DNA of 64,000 nt from Rickettsiales bacterium (GCA_027485855.1 JAIXQD010000021.1:1-64000), one strand, 5' to 3'; shown: positions 23,643 to 32,445, numbered from the stretch's first letter. Made by a program: numbers and translations. The notes: a model not told the origin generated them from the sequence alone.

Positions 23643-26600
23643 ATGGCGCGAGGTTCTGCCACCAGCGCCCGCCCCATAGCCCCTGAGGGACTGGCTAAAA
23701 TCGAAATACGCGCCCCGGCTGAACATTTTAAGGCCCAAAATAATAAATCTAAGAGTTACCTTACGCTGTTGGTGCTGGCGGCCTTACTGGTAAGTTTACC
23801 GGCCGCTGCGCCCGCGCAAGCCGCCGAAACACCGATTGCTGTGCGCACGGGCCTGCATCAAGATTTTAATCGTCTGGTGTTTGATTGGCCCAAAAATATT
23901 GATTACACACTTGCGCAAAATGGCAGCGAGGTGACGCTGACTTTTAACAGCTCCGCCCCTATCGCTTTAGCCAAAGCACAAAATTTGCCGCTAATTGGCA
24001 AGCTCAGCCTTGAGCAAAAAGACAATCGCAGCATTGTGCGCTTTACGCTACCCGCCAATAGCCGCGTGCAACATTTCCGTAATGGCACTTTTATCGTTAT
24101 TGATGTGCGCCCCGAAAAACAAAATGCCAAAGAAAAAGAACCCGAAAAAAAAGCAGCTGAAAAGCCGCCAGCAGCAGCAGCCCCAGTAATAACGGCCCCA
24201 GCAGCAGCGCCAATCACAACAGCTACAACCACGACAACAAGCACAACTGCAAGCGCCGCGAGTGTAGCTTCTTCCGTCGCCGAGTCCGCGACTCCTGCCG
24301 CCGAGTCCGCGACTACTTCTGTCGCCGAGTCCGCAAGCCCATCTGTCGCCGGGTCCGCGACTGCTAAAATTTCTTTGCCAAATAATTCTTCGCCGCAAAC
24401 TTCGCAACAGGGCCCAGCCAATGCAGAGCCAACCAGTGCAACACCAACCAACCCAGCGCCACAAATAAAAACAGAGTCGGCTAATTCTCCCGCCACAACA
24501 TCACTGGCCACAACAACGCCAGCACTGCTGTCAGAAGCCAGCAAAACCAGAGCGCTTTATGATTTTACGCTCACCACCGAGCCCTTACTTGTGGCCACGC
24601 TTAACCCCACTGTGCCAACGGCACTGGCGGCCTTTATTCGCGGTGATTATGGCTATGTTGTTTTCGATCGGCGCTTGGCACTCAGTGACGATACACTCAT
24701 TGCTGCGGGCAGCCGCGTGCTGCTTGAGCGAGTGGCCAGTAATAACAGCAGCATTTATCGTTTTGCCGTGCCGGTGAATGCTCGTTTATCTGTCAACAAA
24801 AGCGGCACCAGCTGGCGCTTATTTTTAAGTGTACCTTCGCCCAGCATTCCCGTGAGTTTATCCATAACGCCACAACCTGATTTTTCGTTGGGGGCGCGCT
24901 TGGTTTTAGAAGCCGCGCGGCCCGCGCCGGTGCAAGCGTTTAATGACGATATTGTCGGCGATCAATTATGGGTGGTGCCACTGCCCGAACCCAACCAAGC
25001 CGTGGGCGAAGCCGTGCTCTTTACCGACCTACGATTTGTGCCATCGGCGCAGGGCATTGTTATTCAGCCCTTCGATGAGGGGCTGGCGGTAAGACCGCTG
25101 ACCGATGGTATTGAAATAACCAAGGCCGGCGGCCTGCAGCTTTCGCCTGCAGGGCAAACCGGCATCACCAGTGCTGGCAAAAAAAATACCAACAGCGTGC
25201 TTGATGTAGCCAACTGGCAATTAGGCGGCACTGAGGAATATGCTTTTCACCTCCAGCGCTTACAGCAAACGATTATCGAAGTGGGCGACCTTGAGCGCGA
25301 CAGAGCCAGGCTTGATTTAGCCCGTTTTTACCTCGCCCATAATCATGCGCTTGAAGCCTTAGGTGTGACCAGCGTGGTGCTGCAAAATGTGCCCGACATT
25401 GCCGACCGCCCTGAGTTTTTAGTGCTGGTTGGCGCTGCCAATATTTTAGCCGGACGGCTTGAAACAGGTATTGAACAGCTGACTAAATCTGGCCTGTTAG
25501 ACCAGCCCGATGTGCGGCTTTGGCGCGCTATTGCGGCCACAAAACAGCGCGATTGGTCTTTGGCCTCGGGTCTGTTTGCCCAAGTGGAAACGGGCCTGGC
25601 ACAACTGCCCGAGCCATTTTATACCGAGTTTAATTTAATGGCTATTGAAGCTGCTGTGGCCGATGAAGATAGCGAACTCACTAATCGCCTGCTCGATAAT
25701 ATGGCCGCACAAAAAGGCGAAAAAATCTTTGAGATGCCGGCTGTGCAATATTTACGTGGTGTCATTGAAGCAAAAAAGAAAAATTATGAAACCGCCCGCA
25801 ACTTTTGGAAAAAAGCGCTTGTTGGCAATGACCGGCTTTTTCGCGTGCGCGCCGAACTCGCCCTCACCGACCTTGCCGTTGGCCTTAGTGAAATGACCCC
25901 TATTCTTGCGGCCGAAAGGCTGGAAGGCTTGCGCTATGCGTGGCGCGGTGATGATCTTGAAATTGAGATTTTGCGACGCCTTGCCGCATTTTATCTGCAA
26001 GCCGGTGCGGTGGCTGATGCGCTTTACACGCTTGATTATGGCGCCAGACACTTTCCTGGCACGCCCTTGGCTGAGAGCTTACGCGCGCAAATGCGCGATA
26101 CATTTAAACAGGCTTTTGTCGGCGAGCTTGGGCAGCGTATTCCACCGCTTGATGCTTTTGCCCTTTATGAAAAATTCCAACGGTTGATACCCTCAGGGCC
26201 AGATGGTGAAGCCATTATCCGTAATCTGGCCGAGCGTTTAGTGGCGATTGATTTGCTTGATAGAGCCGCAGCACTTTTGCAAAATCAAGTCGATCAGCGC
26301 CTCAAGGGCGAAGAAAAAACCCAAACGGCCACGCGCCTTGCGGCGATATATTTGTTAAACCGACAGCCGCAAAAATCGCTCGCGATTCTGGACAGCACGG
26401 ATGCACAAGTGGCCGACATTGCCACCACTGATGAGCGGCAATTGCTGCGTGGTCGGGCATTGTCTGATGTGGGCCGCAATAGCGAGGCCTTGGCCTTGCT
26501 GGCGGGCCGCAGCGATGAAGCCGCCAGCCGGCTTAAAGCAGATATTGCCTGGCGCGCGCGAGACTGGACGGCAGCAGCACAATTTCTGCAAGATGTGATG

Positions 26601-26906
26601 GGCACACCACCCGCCACAGGCGAAAAACTACCCGCCGATAAAAGCCAAGCCGCACTCAACCGCGCCGTGGCACTGGCGCTTATTGGCGATGTTGCGGCCT
26701 TAGAGCTGCTCCGGCGCGATTTTGAGCCCAGCATGGTGGGCAGCCCGCAATTTGATGCCTTCCGCCTGCTCACCTCGCCCGACCGCATCAATGGCCCGAT
26801 GGATTTACGCGCCATACAAAGCCGAGCCAACGAAGTCGATTTATTTAAAGGCTTTCTTGATAATTATCGGCAAACGCAAAAGCCTGTCTTGCCGAAGGCA
26901 AACTAA
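23643..26906 (+). CDS. Large periplasmic TPR protein with AMIN-like N-terminal domain
   Basis: 1087 residues. A 38-residue basic leader precedes a hydrophobic export segment (about 39-60, LTLLVLAALLVSLPAAAPAQA). Residues 65-155 look like an AMIN-type beta domain (HQDFNRLVFDWP then RVQHFRNGTFIVIDVRP). Residues 165-300 are a low-complexity Ala/Thr/Ser/Pro linker containing a 15-bp DNA repeat. The rest is mainly helical with TPR-like repeats (for example ARFYLAHNHALEALGVTSVV). It follows cheZ by 2 bases inside the flagellar region, and similar large TPR genes occur there in related bacteria. A role in motility is likely but the exact job is unknown. Confidence 0.75.
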   Translation: MARGSATSARPIAPEGLAKIEIRAPAEHFKAQNNKSKSYLTLLVLAALLVSLPAAAPAQAAETPIAVRTGLHQDFNRLVFDWPKNIDYTLAQNGSEVTLTFNSSAPIALAKAQNLPLIGKLSLEQKDNRSIVRFTLPANSRVQHFRNGTFIVIDVRPEKQNAKEKEPEKKAAEKPPAAAAPVITAPAAAPITTATTTTTSTTASAASVASSVAESATPAAESATTSVAESASPSVAGSATAKISLPNNSSPQTSQQGPANAEPTSATPTNPAPQIKTESANSPATTSLATTTPALLSEASKTRALYDFTLTTEPLLVATLNPTVPTALAAFIRGDYGYVVFDRRLALSDDTLIAAGSRVLLERVASNNSSIYRFAVPVNARLSVNKSGTSWRLFLSVPSPSIPVSLSITPQPDFSLGARLVLEAARPAPVQAFNDDIVGDQLWVVPLPEPNQAVGEAVLFTDLRFVPSAQGIVIQPFDEGLAVRPLTDGIEITKAGGLQLSPAGQTGITSAGKKNTNSVLDVANWQLGGTEEYAFHLQRLQQTIIEVGDLERDRARLDLARFYLAHNHALEALGVTSVVLQNVPDIADRPEFLVLVGAANILAGRLETGIEQLTKSGLLDQPDVRLWRAIAATKQRDWSLASGLFAQVETGLAQLPEPFYTEFNLMAIEAAVADEDSELTNRLLDNMAAQKGEKIFEMPAVQYLRGVIEAKKKNYETARNFWKKALVGNDRLFRVRAELALTDLAVGLSEMTPILAAERLEGLRYAWRGDDLEIEILRRLAAFYLQAGAVADALYTLDYGARHFPGTPLAESLRAQMRDTFKQAFVGELGQRIPPLDAFALYEKFQRLIPSGPDGEAIIRNLAERLVAIDLLDRAAALLQNQVDQRLKGEEKTQTATRLAAIYLLNRQPQKSLAILDSTDAQVADIATTDERQLLRGRALSDVGRNSEALALLAGRSDEAASRLKADIAWRARDWTAAAQFLQDVMGTPPATGEKLPADKSQAALNRAVALALIGDVAALELLRRDFEPSMVGSPQFDAFRLLTSPDRINGPMDLRAIQSRANEVDLFKGFLDNYRQTQKPVLPKAN
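24279..24362. repeat. Four copies of a GAGTCCGCGACTC-type repeat in the TPR gene linker
   Basis: GCCGAGTCCGCGACT occurs exactly at 24279 and 24300, with degenerate copies at 24324 and 24348; spacing is 21, 24 and 24 bases, all in frame. The core GAGTC-CGC-GACTC is itself palindromic. It encodes AESAT-type repeats in the disordered linker and uses TCC Ser codons that are rare in the neighbouring sequence. Confidence 0.8.
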
Positions 26907-26931
26907 CCTTGTCTTGCCGAAGGCAAATTAG
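26886..26931. repeat. Tandem duplication of the TPR gene 3' end, with palindrome
   Basis: Two 21-bp units, 25 bases apart, match at 19 of 21 positions. Both encode Val-Leu-Pro-Lys-Ala-Asn-stop. Each contains TTGCC-GAA-GGCAA. The first supplies the actual stop codon and the second lies just after it. Confidence 0.85.
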
Positions 26932-27019
26932 CCTTACGCTTTAATCGCTTAACAAAATTAAGCTCTCATTAGCCGTAGCGCCCTATCATGTCATAAGCTA
27001 TGCCAAGCATGGGGGTAAA

Positions 27020-28456
27020 ATGAGAAGTTTAGTTGGCCGCATTTTAAACAGCGAAATGCTAAACTCCGATTGGCGGGCCAGCCCCGCCCACCTTGCCGAA
27101 GCACAGCGTCTTACCCAACGCATCAGCGGCGATCGGCCCGAGCGCGACCTTAAAGATATTCAACGGCTATTCGATATCTATGAGCGCAGCTCTGATGAGC
27201 CTGACAATAAAAAACCACTGTTAGATGAGCTGCAAAAACAAATGATTTTTATGGCCCTTATAGAGGCTGCACAAAAATTTGCCAGCAAACAGCACGAGCC
27301 CGCATTACTCACTAAGCTCACTGGCATTGTGCTTAATGTAACCAACAATGCCAATGCTGAGGCCAACGCCAGCCATGCCAGCCCACAACCCGAACGGATT
27401 GTGCCCGCTATGCAAGCTGCCCTCACCGCGAGCCGCACGGCACTCAAGCAAGGCGCCTATGAAGACGCTTTAGCTACACTGGGCGCAATTGAAAACACCG
27501 TGGGGCCATTATTTGCTGATAATGCCAGCCCTCATTTTACCGAGCAGCAAGCGCTGACTTTACGGCAAGAGGTGAATAGCCAAATCTTAGAGGCAGGACG
27601 TTTCCAACTGCTCGATGATCCAAATTATCTTGATTACAGCAGTTTTGGTGTGAGTAATTTGCAAACATCGGTGTTTAATTTACAGCGCATGACCATTTAT
27701 CAAATCAGAGAATTTGCCGCTAAAATGCGTAAAGAAGGCCCATCGATAGGCTTTACCGGCTACTCGCCATTGCCAGAGGGTTATGCCGAACGCACCACCG
27801 ATTTTCTCAATCAGCTGCTGCCGCAAATTGGCAAAAACGTAAAACTAATAACCTCACCCACGGCCGATAAAGGCAGCATTGATGCGCTCACCACCCTTGC
27901 CGCCCAACAACATGGGCTGGCCATGCAATATATAACTGCCAAAGACTATCTGGAATATATCAACCCCGACAATTTCCCGCTTACGGTTGATATGGCGCAA
28001 TATCGCAGCGCTAAAAAGATATTCGCTGATAACAAGGCTGATTATTCGGAAGCACAAGGCTTGCTGTCATCAACACTGATTTGCACGGGTGGCCGTGGCA
28101 CCGCCATTATGGATGTTATCAATACCGTCAACAGCAAAGGGCGCGTGATTTTGGTTGAGGGCCTCTCAACCGCACCCGCTTTTGATGCCAATAAAGGCCG
28201 CGCCGATAATGCGGTGGCTTATTTAAAAGAGCAGCTTGAGGCGGTTAAAACCACCGGCGCGCTAAAATACCCGCTGAGTAAAGAGCTGGCCGCCGATTTT
28301 GGCCAAACCGATGCCAGCCTTACGCAATTTTTGCAACAGCATGGCAAAAAATTACAATTTGTCAGCCACAATGATGTGGCACAAGTGGCGCAAATGATCA
28401 ACAGCCAAACGGTTAAGGCTAAAAAACCTAAGCTCGGCGCGGAGGCCACGCCTTAA
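27020..28456 (+). CDS. Unrecognised flagellar-cluster protein with Rossmann-like C-terminal half
   Basis: 478 residues, function not recognised. The N-terminal half (1-230) is helical and soluble. The C-terminal half shows alternating strands and helices: GPSIGFTGYSPLPEGY at about 237, NVKLITSPTADKGSIDAL at about 273, and STLICTGGRGTAIMDVIN at about 350 followed by GRVILVEGL. The Gly-rich turn GGRGTAIMDVI after a hydrophobic strand recalls SLOG/LOG-like nucleotide-binding folds, but the similarity is by eye only. No signal peptide. It lies between the cheYZ-TPR group and convergent fliP, with about 110 bases before it. Confidence 0.6.
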   Translation: MRSLVGRILNSEMLNSDWRASPAHLAEAQRLTQRISGDRPERDLKDIQRLFDIYERSSDEPDNKKPLLDELQKQMIFMALIEAAQKFASKQHEPALLTKLTGIVLNVTNNANAEANASHASPQPERIVPAMQAALTASRTALKQGAYEDALATLGAIENTVGPLFADNASPHFTEQQALTLRQEVNSQILEAGRFQLLDDPNYLDYSSFGVSNLQTSVFNLQRMTIYQIREFAAKMRKEGPSIGFTGYSPLPEGYAERTTDFLNQLLPQIGKNVKLITSPTADKGSIDALTTLAAQQHGLAMQYITAKDYLEYINPDNFPLTVDMAQYRSAKKIFADNKADYSEAQGLLSSTLICTGGRGTAIMDVINTVNSKGRVILVEGLSTAPAFDANKGRADNAVAYLKEQLEAVKTTGALKYPLSKELAADFGQTDASLTQFLQQHGKKLQFVSHNDVAQVAQMINSQTVKAKKPKLGAEATP

Positions 28457-28476
28457 AAATTGCACCAGATAATCGC

Positions 28477-29268
28477 TTAGGGCGGCAATGCGGTAATGCC
28501 ATAGCTTTGCACAAGGCTGCCAGCCACGAGGTTCCAGCCATCAACCAGCACAAAGAAAATAATCTTAAAGGGTGTACTAATGAGCACTGGCGGCAACATC
28601 ATCATGCCCATACTCATTAAAATAGATGACACCACCATTTCAATAATCAAAAAGGGCATAAACAGCATAAAGCCAATCTCGAAAGCGCGGCGCAATTCAG
28701 AAATCATAAAGGCCGGTATCAACACCCGCAGCGGAATAGCCTCGGCGCTTTCTGGTTTAGCCATGCGGCTCAGGCTAATAAACAGCTCAAGATCTTTTTG
28801 CCGCGTATGTTCGCGCATAAACTTATGGAATGGCGCGATGGCTTTGTCGAATGCCTCGCGCTCTTCCATTTGCCCTTCGATATAGGGCGTCACACCATCT
28901 GTCCAAGATTTTTCTAACACCGGCTGCATAATAAAGAAGGTCAAAAACATCGCGAGTGAGGTCAGCACCACATTGGGTGGGGTTTGCTGTGTGCCCATGG
29001 CTGTGCGCAACAAAGACAGCACCACGACAATGCGCACAAACGAGGTCAGCATAATCACAATCGATGGTGCCAAACTCAGCACCGTCATCATCAAAAACAG
29101 CTGAATGGCCCTGCCCGCTAACCCGTCATTGGGCTCGCCCATATTAAGTGTCAGGCTTTGCGCCACAGCTGGCCAGCCCCAACCCAGCAACAGCATAAAA
29201 ATGCCGGTGCCTAAAATAATTTGGCTGAAGCTAAGCTTACGCATCATAGATTTATGCATCTGTCTCAT
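28477..29268 (-). CDS. fliP: Flagellar export gate protein FliP
   Basis: Integral membrane protein of the flagellar type III export gate, 263 residues. N-terminal signal-like segment (to about residue 37), then four membrane helices. Signatures: PSIVIMLTSFVRIVVVLSLL followed by RTAMGTQQTPPN, PLRVLIPAFMISELRRAFEI, and MGMMMLPPVLISTPFKIIFF. The ATG overlaps the fliO stop by four bases. Last gene of the minus-strand trio FlhB-like, fliO, fliP. Convergent with the unknown 478-residue gene (20 bases between stops). Confidence 0.96.
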   Translation of the reverse strand: MRQMHKSMMRKLSFSQIILGTGIFMLLLGWGWPAVAQSLTLNMGEPNDGLAGRAIQLFLMMTVLSLAPSIVIMLTSFVRIVVVLSLLRTAMGTQQTPPNVVLTSLAMFLTFFIMQPVLEKSWTDGVTPYIEGQMEEREAFDKAIAPFHKFMREHTRQKDLELFISLSRMAKPESAEAIPLRVLIPAFMISELRRAFEIGFMLFMPFLIIEMVVSSILMSMGMMMLPPVLISTPFKIIFFVLVDGWNLVAGSLVQSYGITALPP

Positions 29269-29552
29269 GCGCTTTTCTCGCTTTTAGGCAGTGGCGCTGG
29301 CTTGCTGCTCATTATCGTGGCCTCGCTCGGCCCCAGCAGCAATACATGCTCTTGCTGTTCAGCGCGCACCACCACCATGCGCCAGCGTGGCTCGATGAGC
29401 AAATTTTCTAATATCTGCAAGCGGCGGCTGCGGCCAATATGTGGGATGCGCCCCATATGTTGCAATTTTTGCAAGCCCAAAGCCAGCAAACCAATCAGCG
29501 CCAGCACCACTAGCAACGCCAGGGCAAATTGTGCAAAATCCATCCAGTTCAT
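29265..29552 (-). CDS. fliO: Flagellar biosynthesis protein FliO
   Basis: Small membrane protein that helps FliP assemble, 95 residues. One N-terminal helix (about 5-27) is followed by a compact basic domain: RRLQILENLLIEPRWRMVVV and QQEHVLLLGPSEATIM, the usual FliO pattern of a hydrophobic strand and a [LI]-G-x-S/T turn. Four-base overlaps with both neighbours indicate coupled translation with the FlhB-like gene and fliP. Confidence 0.87.
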   Translation of the reverse strand: MNWMDFAQFALALLVVLALIGLLALGLQKLQHMGRIPHIGRSRRLQILENLLIEPRWRMVVVRAEQQEHVLLLGPSEATIMSSKPAPLPKSEKSA

Positions 29553-29872
29553 GTGCCCTCTTTTACGCTATGAGTGGCCAGCGCCGCATTGGCGGCATAG
29601 ACCCTCGTTAAAATTTCGGCCACCACCATAATGGCTTCGGGCGGAATGGGCGTATCAATATCAAGGCTACTCAGTAACTGCGCCAGATCCGCATCGGGCC
29701 GCACTTTGACATTATGCGCAAAAGCCAATGACAAAATTTCTTCAGCCAACGCGCCGCGACCGCTTGCGGTAATAATAGGCAAGCTATGCCCCGAGCGCCG
29801 CTCCAGCGCCACAGCGAGTGCCACGGGCTGTTGAGCGCCTTGCTGTTCGGGTGTTTGGCGATAGTCGGTCAT
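29549..29872 (-). CDS. FlhB C-terminal-domain-like protein (FlhX type)
   Basis: 107-residue soluble protein similar to the cytoplasmic C-terminal domain of FlhB. It contains AVALERRSGHSLPIITASGRG and LAEEILSLAFAHNVKVRPDADL, matching the FlhB segment after the autocleavage site (VALAYDP... in the full-length flhB at 32454), and a terminal AVAEI-like helix (AIMVVAEILTRVYA). The NPTH cleavage motif itself is absent. Such FlhB-like proteins can partly replace cleaved FlhB in some bacteria; whether this one does is unknown. First gene of the trio with fliO and fliP. Confidence 0.82.
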   Translation of the reverse strand: MTDYRQTPEQQGAQQPVALAVALERRSGHSLPIITASGRGALAEEILSLAFAHNVKVRPDADLAQLLSSLDIDTPIPPEAIMVVAEILTRVYAANAALATHSVKEGT

Positions 29873-30070
29873 CGATTCACGCTAGCCCAGATTCGTCTCT
29901 CTTCCAGTTTATTCCCCCATCAGAAAATCTATTTAAACAGCATACATATAATATTTAGCTAAAATTTTATCATTTATTAACCTTTTAGTGACAAATTATT
30001 TGTTAACCAGTTGGGCAAGTTCATTTCGCACGCTTATGCAAAAGACTTATTCAAACTGGCGATTTCAAAT

Positions 30071-30086
30071 TTGGCACGATTTTTGA
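30071..30086 (+). promoter_or_regulatory. Sigma-54-like promoter of the flgB operon
   Basis: TTGGCACGATTTTTGA has the -24 TGGCACG element and a -12 TTGA in place of TTGC, with the correct GG-N10-G spacing. It lies 58 bases before the flgB ATG and shares its first eleven bases with the flgF promoter. Confidence 0.6.
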
Positions 30087-30144
30087 AAGAGACAGCTCAT
30101 CTAGATTGGTTATTTCAGGCAAAAAGCATTAAAGGAGGGGGCAT

Positions 30145-30537
30145 ATGAACATTTTCGCAGCGTTACAAGCCCGCTTAAACTACGTTCATCAACGGCAGGA
30201 AGTGATTGCCAGCAATATCGCCAATGTCGATACGCCCAATTACAAATCGCGCGATCTGGCCGCCCCCAAAACCTTCCAAGAATTACTGGGCGGCAACGGC
30301 ATGCGCATGGCCACCACCAATGCTCAGCATATTTCGGCCAGCCAAGGCGGCGGCAGCGGCCGTTTTCGCACAATGGCTGGTGCGGCGTTTGAAACTTTGC
30401 CCAATGGCAACTCGGTATCGCTTGAGCAAGAAATGCTCAAAGCTTCACAAAACACCAGCGAAAACGCCATGCTCACCAATTTATACCGCCGCAGCATGAA
30501 TTTGCTGCGCTTGGCTTCAACTAAAGGGAGCGCCTAA
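30145..30537 (+). CDS. flgB: Flagellar proximal rod protein FlgB
   Basis: Proximal rod subunit, 130 residues. The N-terminal signature is IASNIANVDTPNYKSRDL and the C-terminal helix is ENAMLTNLYRRSMNLLRLAS, as in the family. Strong AGGAGGGGG precedes the start and includes the GAGGGGG that is complementary to one loop of the flgH 3' RNA. First gene of flgB-flgC-fliE and, after a gap, fliQ-fliR-flhB-cckA. No signal peptide; exported through the flagellar apparatus. Confidence 0.95.
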   Translation: MNIFAALQARLNYVHQRQEVIASNIANVDTPNYKSRDLAAPKTFQELLGGNGMRMATTNAQHISASQGGGSGRFRTMAGAAFETLPNGNSVSLEQEMLKASQNTSENAMLTNLYRRSMNLLRLASTKGSA

Positions 30538-30539
30538 TT

Positions 30540-30953
30540 ATGAGCATCAATGACATTCTCAACGTCTCGGTCAGCGGCATGCAGGCACAAAGCATGCGCA
30601 TGCGCATTATCGCCGAAAATATGGCCAATAGCGGCAGCACTGGCAGCACACCCGGCGCCGACCCTTATCGTCGGCAGGAAGTGACTTTCCGCAGCTTTCT
30701 TGACAAAGACAGCCGCGCACAAATGGTGCGCGTCGATCGTGTGAGCCGCGATCAAAGCGAGTTTGGCCGTCGTTTCGACCCCTCGCACCCAGCAGCCAAT
30801 AAAGATGGTTATGTGCTGCTGCCCAATGTGAACAGCATCCGCGAAAGTGTGGATATGCGTGACGCACAGCGCAGCTATGAAGCCAATCTGAGTATGATTG
30901 ATATGACCCGTCAGTTGCTGCAACGGACGGCTGACTTGCTGCGTAGCAGCTAA
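30540..30953 (+). CDS. flgC: Flagellar proximal rod protein FlgC
   Basis: Rod subunit, 137 residues. N-terminal rod motif MRMRIIAENMANSGSTGSTP and central DPSHPAANKDGYVLLPNVNS, the latter diagnostic of FlgC. The C-terminal DMRDAQRSYEANLSMID is the coiled-coil partner. The stop of flgB is 2 bases upstream and fliE follows after 33 bases. Confidence 0.95.
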   Translation: MSINDILNVSVSGMQAQSMRMRIIAENMANSGSTGSTPGADPYRRQEVTFRSFLDKDSRAQMVRVDRVSRDQSEFGRRFDPSHPAANKDGYVLLPNVNSIRESVDMRDAQRSYEANLSMIDMTRQLLQRTADLLRSS

Positions 30954-30986
30954 AATTTGACCAAAAACATCTAGAGGGAGATATCT

Positions 30987-31289
30987 ATGGTCACTATCAA
31001 CAGCGCATTACAGGCCTATAATAATGCCGCGGGCAATATCGCCCCAGCATCAAGCCAAAGCAGCGGCAAGGGCGGGCAATTTGCTGATATGCTCAACGGT
31101 TTTATTGATAACACCATGGGCAGCATCAAAAAAAGCGAAAGCCTCAGCCGCGATGCCATTATGGGTAAGCCCGATTTGCCCAATTTGGTCACCGCCATCA
31201 ACGAAGCAGAAATGACCTTGCAAACCATGGTCAATGTGCGTGATAGGGTTATTACCGCCTATCAAGAAATCATGCGCATGCCCATTTAG
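30987..31289 (+). CDS. fliE: Flagellar hook-basal body protein FliE
   Basis: Junction protein linking the MS ring to the proximal rod, 100 residues. Helical, with the conserved C-terminal pattern LVTAINEAEMTLQTMVNVRD followed by RVITAYQEIMRMPI. A GAGGGAG ribosome site precedes the ATG. Last gene of the flgB-flgC-fliE trio; 100 bases separate it from fliQ. Confidence 0.94.
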   Translation: MVTINSALQAYNNAAGNIAPASSQSSGKGGQFADMLNGFIDNTMGSIKKSESLSRDAIMGKPDLPNLVTAINEAEMTLQTMVNVRDRVITAYQEIMRMPI

Positions 31290-31389
31290 GGCGTTATTGG
31301 GTTAAGCTATTATTTGGGGCGCTGGCCTTGCTTAAATAGTTTTACCTTGCGGTTAATTGCGTTATCCTTTGGCATAAGAGGAATCGGCC

Positions 31390-31665
31390 ATGGATGAAGC
31401 TCAAGTTCTAGAAATCTGCCGCGAAGCCATCATGGTGACGATTAAAGTCGGCGCGCCCTTAATGATGGTTGCACTCATTGTTGGGGTGATTGTTTCTATT
31501 ATACAAACGCTCACCTCTATTCAGGAAATGACCCTGACCTTTGTGCCCAAAATGATGTGCATATTTTTTGGCTTTTTGTTGCTGCTGCCCTTTATGCTTG
31601 AACAGCTCATCACCTTCACCAATGGTTTGGCCGACCGCATTGTTGCTATGGGCGCTGGCGGCTAA
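31390..31665 (+). CDS. fliQ: Flagellar export gate protein FliQ
   Basis: Two-helix membrane protein of the export gate, 91 residues. The helices are at about 17-38 and 52-75, with the conserved VGVIVSIIQTLTSIQEMTLT and FVPKMMCIFFGF between and after. It precedes fliR by 3 bases, and the fliQ-fliR-flhB order is the standard one. Confidence 0.95.
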   Translation: MDEAQVLEICREAIMVTIKVGAPLMMVALIVGVIVSIIQTLTSIQEMTLTFVPKMMCIFFGFLLLLPFMLEQLITFTNGLADRIVAMGAGG

Positions 31666-31668
31666 AGC

Positions 31669-32445
31669 ATGACCCTTAATCTGCACGACATATTGGGCGG
31701 CTCGGTTTGGGCGTTTATGCTGCTGCTCTGTCGTTTAGGCTCTACGATTATGCTGATGCCCGGCTGGGGCGAAAGCTCGGTGCCGCCCCGCGTGCGTATG
31801 GCGCTGGCTGTTTTTGTGACGATAGCTGCCTTCCCCCTGCTCTCGCCACAAATGCCCGCTCAGCCAGAAAGCGTCGTAAAGATGGCGGGCGCCGTTTTTA
31901 GCGAGCTTGCGGTTGGCCTTTATATGGGGCTTATTGGGCGCATCTTGGTGTCAACCTTAGAGTCGGCCGGCGCTAAAATTGCGCAATCAATTAACCTCAG
32001 CAATGCTTTTATGTTTAACCCGCTTATGGCCCAGCAAGGCACTGTCACGGGTGCCCTTTTAAGCTTTGTTGGCATTGTCTTGCTGTTTGCCAGCGACATG
32101 CATTTGCTGTTGCTCACCGGCCTTATTGGCAGTTATGAGGCGTTTCCGCCAGCCACGCTGCCGCCCATTGCCGATATGACCCGCGGCATTATTACTGTGG
32201 CTGAATCAAGCTTTGTGATTGCCACACAGCTGGCCATGCCTTTTTTAATTACCACCATTATGCTCAATATCTCGCTCGGCGTGCTGTCGCGGCTTATGCC
32301 ACAAATGCAGGTGTTTTTTGTGGCCATGCCGATACAGGTTTTGTTTGGTCTGTTCTTATTTGCGCTTACTATTGGCGGCACCATGCTGGTGTGGCTGCAA
32401 AGCTTTGATGCCGGCTATCACACTGTTGTGCCCATACTGCCCTAG
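31669..32445 (+). CDS. fliR: Flagellar export gate protein FliR
   Basis: Membrane protein of the export gate that co-assembles with FliP and FliQ, 258 residues with about six helices. Family features: LLCRLGSTIMLMPGWGESSV then PPRVRMALAV, ELAVGLYMGLIGRIL, and AMPFLITTIMLNISLGVLSR with LMPQMQVFFVAMP. It begins 3 bases after fliQ and ends 8 bases before flhB. Confidence 0.95.
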   Translation: MTLNLHDILGGSVWAFMLLLCRLGSTIMLMPGWGESSVPPRVRMALAVFVTIAAFPLLSPQMPAQPESVVKMAGAVFSELAVGLYMGLIGRILVSTLESAGAKIAQSINLSNAFMFNPLMAQQGTVTGALLSFVGIVLLFASDMHLLLLTGLIGSYEAFPPATLPPIADMTRGIITVAESSFVIATQLAMPFLITTIMLNISLGVLSRLMPQMQVFFVAMPIQVLFGLFLFALTIGGTMLVWLQSFDAGYHTVVPILP

